NCBI RefSeq assembly: GCF_033118175.1
Contig: NC_083701.1
Coordinates: forward strand, 53,705,001-53,769,000
Length of the DNA: 64,000 nt
Source: Dama dama
Taxonomy: Eukaryota > Chordata > Mammalia > Artiodactyla > Cervidae
Reading direction: 5' to 3'
Shown here: positions 45,505-57,458 of the stretch, piece after piece
Layout: each line of letters begins with the position of its first letter
Numbering within the stretch: position 1 is the stretch's first letter
Notes under the pieces: generated by a model
Told to the model about the DNA's origin: nothing
The model's input: the letters and a program-made list of their open reading frames with translations, nothing else
The model's database searches: none
Translations under genes and position numbers: made by a program

Positions 45505-46230
45505 ATCAAGAACTATGAACAACATGTAAGCTGCTTTGGAAAATAGTCTAACAGTTCCTCAGAACTTTAAACATAGAGTTATCATATGACCCAGCAATCC
45601 CATGCCTAGATATATACCCAAGAGAAATAAAAACATGTATACTGATGTTCACAGTAGCATCATTCATAATAGTCAAAAAGTATAAACAACCCAAATGGAT
45701 GGATGGATAAATAATATGTGATACATCTACACAATAAAATACTATTCAACCACAAAAAGAGTGAAGTACTGATACATACCATAACATGTATAAACCTTAC
45801 AATAAGTGAAGAAAACCAGTTTCAATAGGCTCTACATTGTGTAATTTCATTTCTATGAATAGGCAGATCTACAGAGATAAAAAGAGATTAGTGGTAGTCA
45901 AGGGCTGGGGAGAAACAGGGAATAATTGCTAATGGGTATACATGTTGGGCAGAGGCAGGGGATGATGTAAATGCTTTAAAATTGATTGGTGGGAGGGGCT
46001 TCTCTGGCAGTCCAATGGTTAAGACTCCACACTTTCCATGCAGTGGCGTGGTTCAATCCCTGGTCCGGGAACTAAGATCCCACATGCCGTGTGGCAGGGC
46101 AAATAAATAAAAAGAAACTGAGATTGATTGGGGTGACTGCACAACTCGGTGCCTACCGTAAAATCACTGACTTACATATTTTAAATAAATAGTGATATAT
46201 CTCAATGCAAACTATCATAGAAACAACAAC
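45505..46230 (+). mobile_element. Old L1 3' fragment, plus strand
   Basis: 'atgacccagcaatcccatg', 'tatatacccaagagaaataa', 'cacagtagcatcattcataa' and 'ggctggggagaaacaggg' are the 3' part of L1 ORF2 and the start of the 3'UTR. Split by a CHR SINE. Confidence 0.8.
45990..46122 (+). mobile_element. CHR-type tRNA-derived SINE
   Basis: 'ggggcttctctggcagtcca', 'atggttaagactcc', 'ggttcaatccctggtccgg', 'aagatcccacatgccgtg', then an A-rich tail. Target duplication attgattgg at 45981-45989 and 46123-46131. Confidence 0.9.
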
Positions 46231-47977
46231 ACAAGAAAAAGCCTGGAGTCATCTTCTATGCTAAATATATATGAGTTTTTCAAACCATATTGATATTTTT
46301 GCCTTCAGCTTGTTGAAGTATTTTATTTTTGAAGAAATTTGAAATTTTTGGTTAGGGAAATTGATAAAATCAAGTTGTTCCTGTAATTTTATTGAGGGGG
46401 AAATGGTTAGATAAAGTGGTGATCCCCTCTCTTGCCAAAACTCTCATCTGGAATGCTTTTCCTAAATATTTTGAGGATTATTTGGGTGAAAGCACCCTCT
46501 TTATGTCAGTGTCTTTGTTATAGTCTACTGATACTTATGTTTTATCTACAGCTAGTGAAGCTATAAGAAATGACAAACCTATGAGCATTTTGTTCTTGAT
46601 AACATGCAGAGTCTGTGAAAACCACAAAAAAACACTATATTTCTGGTTTAGGATTGGAGTCTGCAAAATTCCAAGTACTAAACCCTTCATCCTAAAAAGA
46701 AAGCCTATCTCTTGACTTCAAGACTGCAAAGACACATGGCCCATCTAAGTGATTTTGTTTTTAGAGGAAACTTTGATATGTAAAAATTTTTTCTGAACAT
46801 GTTGTAAAATAACATCTTTATTTAAGTTTATTGTTTATACATTTTTGTAATAGTGAAAACTACCATTGCTTACATGTCCAGAGTCTAATTGAAAATCATT
46901 GCAGAGGGCCTAGAAAAAATATCACGAATATAAGTAAGATATGAACCTACTAAGTTCCTTTGGACAAAGCAGAAGCATTAGTGAGAACATCCATGCAGTA
47001 GAGTTTCTCATGATCTAGAACTTCAAACTTTCTCTTCTTCCTTGCTCTCTCTACCTACTTTCCTCTTTCCTTCTCCTCTACCTCCTCCTCATTTCCGTGT
47101 CTGTCTGTCTCTCCCCAACCCTTACCTCCCAATGTCAGCCAGTCTCAGCAAAGTTTCCTCCGTTCACTCAGGTACTCATCTGCTGAACACCTGCCAGGAG
47201 AGACCCAATATCTAATAGAAAAATCTATCTGCACCAATAGAAAAACTAAGAGAGTGCATTTGACTGTTGGTGTACTAAGCTGATCTCCTTAATACATAGA
47301 GACTTACTGGTTTATACCTCTGTTAACAAAGGCAATTTTTTATCAAAACATCCCATGTCAAAACCACTGTAAAAAACTAACACTCCTATAACAAAAGGTG
47401 AAGGTCTCAGATAATGAGAGGTGCTTGACATCTGAGCAGAGTACAGGGAAAACTGTTTGAAAGAGAAGGTTGGTGACAAAAGGGCCTGATGTCGTAATTA
47501 CCGAGTCGGCTTTATTTTACACTACATGTGGGAGGAAACTCAGATAATTTTGTTGTGCATAATTATGAAGACATCTATATCTATATCCATCAGTTAGTGA
47601 TAATGGCTCAAAGTTGGCTGAGTTCAGCACCATAGCTATTATATGTGGGAAGAAAAAGATTCTCCAAAGAGAGCTATTTCCCAAGATTCAGCAAGCTTCA
47701 GGTACATTAGTTCATTTATCAAATAGTTCTTGTGTTGTAACAATAGGTTTTCAGGTAATTTTGCTAGGTGCTAAGAATGATTAAAATGTAAACATAGATC
47801 TTCATGAAGTTCTGAACTTGATTCAGTGAGTCAGGTTTTTATTTTATTTTTTAGGTATTCCCCAATACCTACTCTGCACAGTGGGGAGAATGATGTGGTG
47901 AGGGCTGTATGTTGAGTGTCTAGTTTTCAATGCAGGCTAGTTTCTTCAAAAGGTTTTATAATACCTTAAAGAATATA
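46231..47977. other. Intergenic DNA; pyrimidine-rich stretch at 47027-47125
   Basis: No gene seen. About 100 bp of almost pure T/C (tctt, ctct and cctcct blocks, then tgtctgtctgtctctc) stands out as low-complexity. Otherwise apparently single-copy. Confidence 0.5.
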
Positions 47978-48415
47978 CAGTAAGTCACTTTCATACAAAT
48001 AAGTGCCATTCCAAGAGCACATTCCTTTGTTTGTAAGTTCAATTTGTTAATAAGTCCAACAAGGTTAGCCTAAGTACTAAACTAACACAGTCAGCTATAT
48101 AGTACTGTAACAGGTTTATAATACTTTTTGCATAAGTAATACATTAAAAAACAAACACAGAGGCATTTCTAATCTTCACTACCTTGAAAAACACAGTACA
48201 ACAGTTGGCATACAGGGCTGGGATCGAGTGAACAGGCAAGAAGAGATGCTGACTGGAGGAGGTAAAGGATGGGGGAGATGGTAGAGCTGAAGGATCGTCA
48301 GCAATTGAAGATGGAGGGCAAGCTGCAATTCCACTCACGCCTGACACTGATGGAACACATGTTTGCATCTTTGAAAATTCACAACTTGAAGTTTTGTATA
48401 TAGGGGACTTAACTG
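47978..48415 (-). mobile_element. pogo/Tigger-type non-autonomous DNA transposon
   Basis: The left end cagtaagtcac…ttcatacaaataag and the complement of the right end cagttaagtcccctatatac form imperfect terminal inverted repeats starting CAGT, as in pogo-type elements. On the minus strand a 74-codon frame (48144-48368) reads PSVSGVSGIAACPPSSIADD then PSALPSPPS and SQHLFLPVHSIPA, a proline/serine-rich tail known to me from transposase-derived repeats. The transposase core is absent. 438 bp in all. Family name uncertain. Confidence 0.6.
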
Positions 48416-48616
48416 CACAATAGATAAGAATTATTTTGACAATTTGATATTGGGTGTTTAATGAGATTTTTTTTTTTCCCCCTGTAACTGACTACTGGAG
48501 CTCACAGAAAGGAAACAAACATTGCTAAGCAGAACCTCTGTTCCCACCATGCACTCCTGCTGCCTGCAGGGAATTGTAAAGGGAACTATAGGAAGTCTGG
48601 GGCTGGGAAGTAGTAA

Positions 48617-48733
48617 GTAGCATCACCGACTCAATGGACGTGAATTTGAGCCAACTCTGGCCGATAGTGAAAGACAGAGGAGCCTGGCGTGCTGTAGTCC
48701 AAGGGGTCACAGATGACTCAACTGAACTTCAAC
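48617..48733 (+). mobile_element. BovB 3'-terminal fragment
   Basis: 'tagcatcaccgactcaatgg' to 'tgactcaactgaacttcaac': the last ~115 bp of BovB, diverged. Confidence 0.8.
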
Positions 48734-48877
48734 AGTAGTGAGATTAAAGTAGTGATGAAAAGTATATTTATATACTTCATCTGTAAAAGTATGTAGACAA
48801 CAGAGAAACTAGAGGCTTGAGAATGGCAAGAAGGCCATTATAACTGCAAAAGTTCATGAGAAATTGAGTTAGAGTAA

Positions 48878-49473
48878 TGAGAAATAGATGGGGAAACAAT
48901 GGAAACAGTGACAGACTTTATTTTCTTGAGCTCCAAAATTCCTGCGAACGGTGACTGCAGCCATGAAATTAAGACACTTGCTCCTTGGAAGAAAAACTGT
49001 GACAAACTTAGCATATTAAAAAGCAGAGACATTACTTTGCTGACAAAGGTCCATATAGTCAAAGCTATGGTTTTTCCAGTAGTCATCTACGGATGTGAGA
49101 GTTGAACCATAAAGAAGGTTGAGCACCGAAGAATTAATGCTTTTGAACTGTGGTGTTGGTGAAGAGTCTTGAGAGTCCCTTGGACAGTAAGGAGATCAAT
49201 CAATTCTAAAGGAAATTAACCCTGAATATTCACTGGAAGAACTGATGCTGAAGCTCCAATACTTTGGCCTCCTGATATGAAGAGATGACTCATTGGAAAG
49301 ACTGAGGGCAGGAGGAGAAGGGGACAACAAGGGGATGAGATGGCGGAATGGCATCATTGACTCAACAAACATGAGTTCAAGCAAACTCTGGAAGATAGCA
49401 AAGGACAGGGAAGCCTAGCGTGCTGCAGCTCACAGGGTTGCAAAGAATCAGACTTGATTGGGTGACTGAACAA
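48878..49473 (+). mobile_element. BovB 3' fragment, plus strand
   Basis: Starts at the METVTDFIFL codons and ends 'gggtgactgaac'. It contains several small deletions and a TGA inside the GCES-W codons ('gagagttgaaccat'). The later arginine codon CGA ('gagcaccgaagaatt') is intact. Confidence 0.9.
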
Positions 49474-49635
49474 CAATGAGAGTGGCAGTCAAGAAGAGAG
49501 GACAGACAGACCTGTTAGGGGACAGGAGAAAAGAAGCAAGAACAGAAATTTCCCTTTTACCATTCATTCAGGATTAGGAACAAGTTGTAGAGGGAATACA
49601 CTGTCTTTAAATTTGGGACATGTTAAAAGTACATT

Positions 49636-50655
49636 TTGGAACCCTCTTACACTGTTGGTGGGAATGTATTAATAAATTGGTATAGTCTAAAAATTGGTAT
49701 AGCCACTATGGAAAACAGCATGGAGTTTCTGCAAAAAAAAATAAAAACACCAAAAAACTAGAGCTGCCATATGACCTGCAACTCCACTCATGGGCATATA
49801 TCTGCAAAAAACTATAATTCAAAAAGATATTTCAAAAGAACAGCATGTATACTATCTATGGTGAAACAGATCACCAGCCCAGGTGGGATGCATGAGACAA
49901 GTGCTCGGGCCTGGTGCACTGGGAAGACCCAGAGGAATCGGGTGGAGAGGGAAGTGGGAGGGGGGATCGGGATGGGGAATACGTGTAAATCTATGGCTGA
50001 TTCATATCAGTGTATGACAAAACCCACTGAAATGTTGTGAAGTAATTAGCCTCCAACTAAAAAAAAAAAAAAAAAAAAGATATATGTATCCCAGTGTTCA
50101 ATGCAGCATTATTTACAACAACCAAGACATGGAAGCAACCTAAATGTCCATCAACAGATGAATGGATAAAGATGTAGTGCATATACACAATGGAATACTA
50201 CTCAGACATTAAAAAGAATCAAATAATGCATTTGCAGCAACATAGATGGACCTAGAGATTATCATACTAAGTGAAATAAGTCATAAAAGAAAAAAATACC
50301 ATATGATATCACTTATATGTGAACTCTAAAATATGACACAAAATAATAAATTACAAAATAGAAACAACTCACAGAGAACAGTCTTGTGGTTGCCAAGGAG
50401 GTGGGGAGTGGGGGGGGATGGATTGGGATTATGGGATTAGTAAATGCAAACTATATATTACATAGGGAATGGATAAGCAACAAAGTCCTACTGTATAGTA
50501 CAGGCAATTGTATTCAATATCCTGTGATAAACCATAATGGAAAATAGTATGATTGTCTATCTAACACTTTGCTGTATAGTAGAAATTAATGCAACATTGT
50601 TGATCAACACTGTTGGTCAACATTGTTGATTCAATACATTTTTAAAAGTTAAAAA
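49636..50655 (+). mobile_element. L1 3' part, plus strand
   Basis: L1 ORF2 end and 3'UTR: 'accctcttacactgttggtg', 'gccatatgacctgcaactcc', then after an insertion 'tgcagcattatttacaacaa', 'ggaatactactcagacatta' and the 3' end 'gctgtatagtagaaatta'. Split by a young L1 tail. Confidence 0.88.
49831..50073 (+). mobile_element. Young ruminant L1 3' end inserted in older L1
   Basis: About 240 bp reading 'gtgaaacagatcaccagccc', 'gacaagtgctcgggcctgg', 'gatcgggatggggaatacg' and 'agtaattagcctccaact', ending in a pure A-run (18 As from 50061 up to the G at 50079, the last of them belonging to the duplication). The target word aaaaagatat stands at 49821-49830 and 50074-50083. A heavily 5'-truncated L1 insertion; the intact tail shows it is recent. 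Confidence 0.88.
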
Positions 50656-50884
50656 TTCAACCTTTTAAATTTCTTTGAATCTTTTTGTGATTTAAGGCAG
50701 AATTTGACCTTCAGAAACAACCAAACCTGTGGGATCTTAAAATAGAAGATAGGCTATTAATACTATCTTAAACTTATGCATTCATCCAAAGGACAGGTTG
50801 GTACCTTGGCCTTAATGGGCACAGGAGCCACAGGCATTTCAAAATCCTATTTCTTAAAGGTAATGACAATTTTAACTAATACTA

Positions 50885-51060
50885 CCACCTACAATGCATC
50901 AGCCACTGTTCTATCACTTTACATATTTACTCTTTTCTCATAACAACCCTATTATTATTTCACAGAAGAGGAAATTGGAACACAGAAGTTAAGCAGCCTG
51001 CCTTAGTTAAACATTAGTTCTACAGTCGGTAAATGGCAGGGAAGCATAAACTCTAGCGAG
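50885..51060 (-). mobile_element. MIR SINE, minus strand
   Basis: 'cactgttctatcactttaca', 'ctcataacaaccctattatt', 'agaagaggaaattggaacac' and 'gtaaatggcagggaagcat' follow the complement of the MIR core. Confidence 0.75.
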
Positions 51061-52351
51061 TTTAGCAGCTACTTGTTAAATCTGCTTTGCATACACAGGT
51101 GGAAACTTGTCCATATACTTCTTGCTGACCGTGATGATGATGATGTCTTATGTCATCTATGTCTCATGTCTCTCAGATTTTAAGCAGATAGAGTTTGGGT
51201 GCAACTGTATTTCTCAATCATTGCTGGTTTTTTGCTTTTTTTCCTTCACTATTGTCAGTCTTCCGTATCTTCAGAGACAGCAGCTTTGGGAAAGTGAGTG
51301 ATTAAAACTACTCAAATCAATGGGAACATTTGGTTTATGATTTTTGAAGCTCGTGATTTCACCCCATGCTTGGTAGGATGTGTCTAGATAATTTCCACTG
51401 TGGTTTCCATAGCACTGCTTTTGAATTCCTTCCAAATGCATGCTTTTTAATGGTTTCCCCAGTGATCTGATGAGTGACTGACCCCAGCTGTATGATAATT
51501 CCTAATTAGGCCTAAAAGGGTTATTATAGTTTGGTACAATGAGAAGGAAAACTGCTATCAGACTGTTTCTGAACAACCTTCCTTCTGGCAATGCTTTCTT
51601 TATATATATATATATATATTTTTTTTTACTTTCTTTTCTCCAAGTTTTGCCTTTTTAAATTAATTTATTTATTTTTAAATGCTTCTTGATGTGTTTTAGT
51701 TCTCAAGGTATCACTTCAACTTGTGTTAAATCCTGGGCTAAAAGTACTTGTTTACTTACCCAAAGACCTGTTTTACAAATATAGCAGCCAGCTAAGCTCC
51801 CTGATTTACCTGGTGTCCATGAGTAATTCTAACAAAGCAGGAACACCTGTTGACCTATTTGCCAAGTGCCCACCATGGAGACAGTTGCAGTGTCAGATTT
51901 TTGAGATGTGAGAACTTCCCTGGTGGGGATTTAACTAGTGGTTTTTACTGCATTCCTGGTAGAACTCTGGAATGATGATTCATAAGAATTGAATCATTGT
52001 AGAGAATTAAGGAAAGGAATGGTGTATGCCATCTGTTCCTTAGCAAATGTTCTCACTTTGATGTTAACAAATATTGACCCCAAATCTGACAGCAGTATGT
52101 AAGGAGTATGCCAACTTTTCAAACTGATGTGAAATTAGAAATTAAAGTCAGTTCATGATCATCAAACAACCAAATATAACGGACTGAGTAGGAAATGTGG
52201 TTTTTAATAAATAGGAGAATTCAGCATTGCCATAAACACTTTACATTGTTCAAAGAGAAGCTTTTGGCAATTGTACTCCCTACGTTTCTCCAAGAATTGT
52301 ATTGAAAAATCACATAAAAATAAAACTATTATGTATCGATATTATTCTTCT
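51061..52351. other. Intergenic DNA without recognised gene
   Basis: Single-copy by appearance. 'gaacttccctggtgggga' at 51910-51927 is a possible 15-bp SINE head but too short to call. A (TA)n tract is listed separately. Confidence 0.45.
51599..51620. repeat. (TA)n microsatellite
   Basis: About ten uninterrupted TA units followed by a T-run. Confidence 0.9.
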
Positions 52352-52806
52352 TCAACATTCAGAAAACTATGATCATGCATCCGGTCCCATCACTTCTTGT
52401 CAAATAGATGGGGAGACAGTGGAAATCGTGGCTGACTTTATTTTGGGGGGCTCCAAAATCACTGCAGATGGTGACTGCAGCCATGAAATTAAAAGACACT
52501 TACTCCTTGGAAGAAAAGTTATGACCAACCTAGACAGCATATTAAAAAGCAAAGACATTACTTGGCCAACAAGGGTCCGTATAGTCAAGGCTATGGTATT
52601 TCCAGTTGTCATGTATGGATGTGAGAGTGGACTATAAAGAAAGCAATGAAGAACTGATGCTTTTGAACTGTGGTGTTGGAGAAGACTCTTGAGAGTCCCT
52701 TGGACTGCAAGGAGATCCAACCAGTCCATCCTAAAGGAAATCAGTCCTGAATATTTATTGGAAGGACTGATGTTAAAGCTGACATGACTGAGTGACTGAA
52801 CTGAAC
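52352..52806 (+). mobile_element. BovB 3' fragment, internally deleted
   Basis: 'caacattcagaaaactatga' to 'gtgactgaactgaacttc'. After 'gactgatgttaaagctg' it jumps directly to 'acatgactgagtgac', losing about 230 bp that carry the RRRRGRQRMRWLDG codons. Confidence 0.9.
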
Positions 52807-53159
52807 TTCACCCAGAAGGAAGGAATACGCTAAATGATCTCATTCTCTGAATAGTAATGCTAAGCTGGTTTTACCCATTCTGAGCTATAGAATCTTAATT
52901 GCAATAGGCATCCTAAAAAAGAGTCTTTAACTTGTTATATTCATTGCTGTATTAGGATATTAATTACTAATTAATGATCACAAACTGTGGTTTTAAACAA
53001 AAAATTTATCTTAACAGATCTGGAGGTCAGAAGTCCCAAATGGGTCTCACTGGTCTAAAATCAGGTTGTAGGGGAAAATATGTTTCTTGACTTTTCCAGC
53101 CTCTGGAGTCTGCCTGCTTTCCTTGAGTCAGAGTCTTTTCCATCTTCAGAGCCAGCAAT

Positions 53160-53625
53160 TATTACAGGGAAGAACTGACTCCATATTGGATCTGTTCCTT
53201 TTACTTGAACCTGTAGCTTCCTGGTACTTTTGTTCACTAAAAGGATACTGTCCATACATAATGACCTGCCTTGGGACACCTTGCCCCTCTGCCAGAATGT
53301 TAAAGCAAAATGCCTTTGTTCAGGACCCTGTCCACCTGTGGATGGCTATAGGAAGGATGATATTAACATATCCTCTCCCAGAGCTGGCCATTCTGGGAGA
53401 CATTTGCAAGATTAATGGCCTTTTTATTTTATGTCCTCACCTCTCCCATCTCTGTTCTATACAAGAATCTGGCATCCACACCCCACAAGATGGTTACTTT
53501 GAGACATTAGTCTGCCATTTCTCCATCAGTCAGCTTTCTGAATACAGTCATATTCCTTGCCTTAATACCTCATCTCTTGGATTTATTATCCCGTGTGTGG
53601 TGAGCAGAGTGAGCTTCGACTAGGA
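53160..53625. mobile_element. Unassigned ~465-bp insertion, possible solo LTR
   Basis: This block interrupts the old repeat between text that should be adjacent, so it is a later insertion. It is GC-richer than its surroundings and includes 'accttgcccctctgccaga' and 'agagctggccattctggga'. A plus frame runs through it (53087-53623, 178 codons) but matches nothing I know. Size and composition fit a solo LTR. No clear TG…CA ends or duplication found. Confidence 0.4.
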
Positions 53626-53747
53626 AATACAATGGTGTTGCAGTTTTTCTCCTTATGCATTACTCTGACTCTTTTTTCTGCCTCTCTCTTCTTTTTGGGA
53701 CCCTTTTGATTACATTGGGGCCACCTAGATAATCCATGATAATCTTG

Positions 53748-53958
53748 AGCTTCCCTGGTAGCTCAGATGGTAAAGAATATACCTGCAATTCAGGAGACCC
53801 AAGTTCAATCCTTCGGTTGGGAAGATCCCCTGGAAAAGGGGATGACTATCCACCCCAGTATTCTTGCCTGAAGAATTCTATGAACAGAGGAGCCTGGCAG
53901 GCTACAGTCCATGGGATCCCAGAGAGCTGGACACAACTGAGCAACTAACACTTTCACT
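53748..53958 (+). mobile_element. Bov-tA SINE
   Basis: Plus-strand unit from 'gagcttccctggtagctcag' to 'gcaactaacactttcacttt', complete. Confidence 0.93.
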
Positions 53959-54090
53959 TTGATTAAATAACCTTATTTTTATCTGCAATCATAATGTCTT
54001 TGCCTTGAGATGTAACATATTCACAGGTTCTAGAGATGAACATGTGGACATCTTTGTAGGTTCGGGGTCGGGGGCACTAATCTACCAACT

Positions 54091-55145
54091 ACAGCTGTTC
54101 ACAGTCTGCTGCCTAGAGTATATAGATTTTTACATCCATATTTTAGGTTTAAGTTTTTTTAATTATTTTTATTTTCTTATTTTTGTTATCCATACACATA
54201 CACACATACATGTAAAACAATCTCTATCTTAAATCCTGTTTGAATGAAGCACTGTATAAACAAAAATGTAAATATTTACCAAACATATTTCCTATGATTA
54301 TGATACAAATTCATACATAAAATGCTTATACACATGAATAATAAAAACCTAAAGATCACCCTCATATAAATAGGAAGACAGCAGATTAAAAATATTTCAA
54401 AACAATTTCTGGAAAACAGAAATTGGAAGAGGGTTGATAATGAAACAGGTAGAGAAAATGATAACTCCAGTACACTATGAGCTTGCTGCTGAAGACATAG
54501 GAACCAGTTTACCAAAAGAACCCCACTGAGGCTGTGGGATCAGACTGGGTGGGTGGGACAGTGAATGGAACTGAAATCAGAGGGATTAATTACATGTCCC
54601 TACACAAATTCAACCATGTTTGTAGGTGTCCCTGTTCACTATCTTGCTCACAGAGCAGAAGCAGACAGCTTTTTGCAAGGCACAAACGATTATCGCCTTT
54701 TTTTAAGAAGGAGAAAGGAAAACTAGAAATAATTGTCTAGAGACAACTAAGGTTTTTGGTGAAAATTTTGAAGCTTCCAAGAAAATATTTCTCATTCTAG
54801 AATTTGAGCCAATTTGTAGCTGTGTAAATGGTTTTCTGATGGCTCACAATGAAGTGTATAATACTAACTGACATACTTTGAATTTCCTCACTAGAGTTCC
54901 AGTCAAAACTTTTATGTAGGAGAGAAGACCTGGTTAGAAAAGGGACCAAGATACCCAATATTATAGAACATCCACAGTGGCAATCTGCCTATCTGTTTTC
55001 AAAAAAAAAAAAGGAAAACTTGTGGTGAGAAATGTTGCTGTGGGAATCCATGTGACAATCAGAGGAAAGAATTTTCCAAAACTGAAAAGCATCTTCAGAC
55101 CAAAAGGATTCCTCTAGTGTCCGGGAAAAAGAGTGTGGAAAAGAC
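54091..55145. other. Intergenic DNA without recognised gene
   Basis: Contains an ACATAC-rich stretch near 54190-54215 and an A12 run near 55001-55012. No convincing coding frame. Confidence 0.45.
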
Positions 55146-55470
55146 CCACACTAGGTGAGTATCATGAACTTTCAGAATACCAAGATTAAATGATGATCCT
55201 AAAAACTTCAAAGACAAAAATCCAAATCACTTACAAGGAACTAAGAGTTACACTGATATCAGATTCCCTTCCCCCCAATTATACTAGAGGGTAGGAAATA
55301 ATGACAAAACAAATTTAAGATTCTGTCATAAGGTTATTTTCTATCTAGAAACTTGTATTCAACAAATTATCAGCTCAGGGCAGAAAACACATATGCTTTC
55401 TTGCATTTAAGTTCTGAGAAATTTGAATATTTGCTTAATAAGAATGCAGTCCCACAAGAAGAGAGAATAC
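55146..55470 (+). repeat. Possible old L1M/HAL1 3' fragment
   Basis: 'agaataccaagattaaatga' to 'atcagctcagggcagaaaac' resembles the 3'UTR layout of old L1M elements. Weak. Confidence 0.3.
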
Positions 55471-55682
55471 ACCAGGAGGGGGAAGAGTGAAATAGTGAAA
55501 ACAGTGGGCTCAACAAATAAAGTAGGAAGAAGGGTCTTGTGAGGTCAGTGCCCAGCAGAGTAACAGCAACCAATCCATTAAGGAGAGAAAAGGACAGAGG
55601 GCTCTGAGAGGGAGAGCTTCTAAAATAAAATTGGCTCAAACTTAGAAAAAGTCCAGAGTCAGAGTATGCTAAATACAAATAA

Positions 55683-57458
55683 ATAGAAATAAATATGCAA
55701 AGAAATAGAGGAAAACAATGGAATGGGAAAGACTAGAGATATCTTCAAGAAAATTAGAGATACCAGGGAACATTTCATGCAAACATGGGCACAAAAAGGA
55801 CAGAAATGGTGTGGACCTAACAGAAGCAGAAGCTATTAGGAAGAAGTGGCAAGAATACACAGAAGAACTGTACAAAAAGATTTTTCATGACCCAGATAAT
55901 CATGATGGTGTGATCACTCACCTAGAACCAGACATACTGGAATGTGAAGTCAAGTGGGCCTTAGGAAGCATCACTATGAACAAAGCTAGTGGAGGTGATG
56001 GAATTCCAGTTGAACTATTTCAAATCCTAAAAGACGATGCTATGAAAGTGCTGCACTCAATATGCCAGGAAATCTGGAAAACTCAGCAGTGGCCACAGGA
56101 CTGGAAAAGGTCAGTTTTCATTCCAATCCCAAAGAAAGGCAATCCCAAAGAATGCTCAAACTACCACACAATTGCACTCATCTCACACGCTAGCAAAGTA
56201 ATGCTCAAAATTCTCCAAGCCAGGCTTCAACAATATGTGAACCATGAAATTCCAGATGTTCAAGCTGGATTTAGAAAAGCTAGAGGAACCAGAGATCAAA
56301 TTGTCAACATCCCTGGGTCATTGAAAAAGCAAGAGAGTTCCAGAAAAAACATCTATTTCTGTTTTATTGACTACGCCAAAGCTGTTAACTGTGTGGATCA
56401 CAACAAACTGTGGAAAATTCTTCAAGAGATGGGAATACCAGACTACCTGACCTGCCTCCTGAGAAATGTGTATGCAGGTCAAGAAGCAATAGTTAGAACT
56501 GGACATGGAACAACCGACTGGTTTCAACTAGGAAAAGGAGTACATCAAGGCTGTATATTGTCACCATGCTTATTTAACTTATATGCAGGGTACATCATGA
56601 GAAATCCCGGACTGGATGAAGCACAAGCTGGAATCAAGATTGCCAGGAGAAATATCAATAACCTCAGATATGCAGATGATACCACACTTATGGCAGAAAG
56701 CAAAGAAGAACTAAAGAACCTCTTGATGAAAGTGAAAGAGCAGAGTAAAAAAGCTGGCTTAAAACTCAACATTCAGAAAACTAAGATCACAGCATCCGGT
56801 CCCATCACTTCATGGCAAATAAATGCGGAAACAGTGGAAACAGTGGCTGACTTTATTTTTCTGGGCTCCAAAATCACTGCAGATGGTGATTGCAGCCATG
56901 AAATTAAAAGACGCTTACTCCTTGGAAGGAAGGTTATGACCAACCTAGACAGCATATTAAAAAGCAGAGGCATTATTTTGCTGACAAATGTCCATATAGT
57001 CAAAGCTATGGTTTTTCCAGTAGTCTTGTATGGATGTGAGAGTTGGGCTGTAAAGAAAGCTGAGCACTGAAGAATTGATGCTTTTGAACTGTGGCGTTGG
57101 AGAAGACTCCTGAGAGTCCCTTGGACAGCAAGGGGATCCAACCAGTCCATCCGAAAGGAGATAAATCTGGAGTATTCATTGGAAGGAGTCATGCTGAAGC
57201 TGAAATTTCAAATCTTTGGCCATCTGATGGTAAGAACTGACTCATTGGAAAAGACCTTGATGCTGGGAAAGATTGAAGGCAGGAGGATAAGGGGGTGACA
57301 GAGGATGAGACGGTTGGATGGCATCACTGACTCAATGGACATGAGTTTGGGTAAACCCCGGGAATTGGTAATGGACAGGGAGGCCTGGCTTGCTGCAGTC
57401 CATGCAGTCACAAAGAGTTGGATACAACTGAGCAACTGAATTGAACTGAACTGAACTG
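55683..57458 (+). mobile_element. BovB LINE with 12-bp target duplication
   Basis: Starts in the linker before the reverse transcriptase ('gcaaagaaatagaggaaaac') and ends 'gaattgaactgaactgaactg'. aaatacaaataa at 55671-55682 and 57459-57470 is a target-site duplication. The first ~12 bp (55683-55694, 'atagaaataaat') are not BovB and may be filler or an extended duplication. Youngest-looking BovB of the window by its open frame. Confidence 0.93.
55718..57070 (+). pseudogene. BovB reverse transcriptase, open 450 codons
   Basis: The longest open frame of the window. In order it shows: the linker (DLTEAEAIRKKWQEYTEELY, about residues 32-51), GGDGIPVELFQILKDDA (about 95-111), the fingers region IALISHASKVMLKILQARLQ (about 161-180), the first catalytic box CFIDYAKAVNCVDHNKLWK (about 220), GVHQGCILSPCLFNLY (about 275), the YADD box in LRYADDTTLMAES (about 320), and the C-terminal part to GCESWAVKKAEH. 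It stops at TGA 57068-57070 where intact copies read CGA, a CpG transition. AKAVNCVD replaces the usual AKAFDCVD, so the catalytic-box aspartate of DCVD is asparagine here. The endonuclease is missing through 5' truncation, so it cannot mobilise itself. Confidence 0.88.

Larger units (their letters stand above)
52940..54090 (+). repeat. Ancient repeat split by two younger insertions
   Basis: Three pieces of one old mammalian repeat are in order. Piece 1 is 52940-53160 ('ctggaggtcagaagtcccaa', 'atcttcagagccagcaa'). Piece 2 is 53625-53747 ('attactctgactctttt', 'gattacattggggccaccta'). Piece 3 is 53959-54090 ('atattcacaggttctagaga', 'gtggacatctttgtaggttc'). The gaps hold an unassigned block (53160-53625) and a Bov-tA (53748-53958). 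Family name not assigned. Confidence 0.65.

Noticed and set aside
53087..53623. 178-codon plus frame as a possible gene
   Set aside because: It starts in an ancient repeat and runs into the unassigned insertion; there is no recognisable protein pattern.
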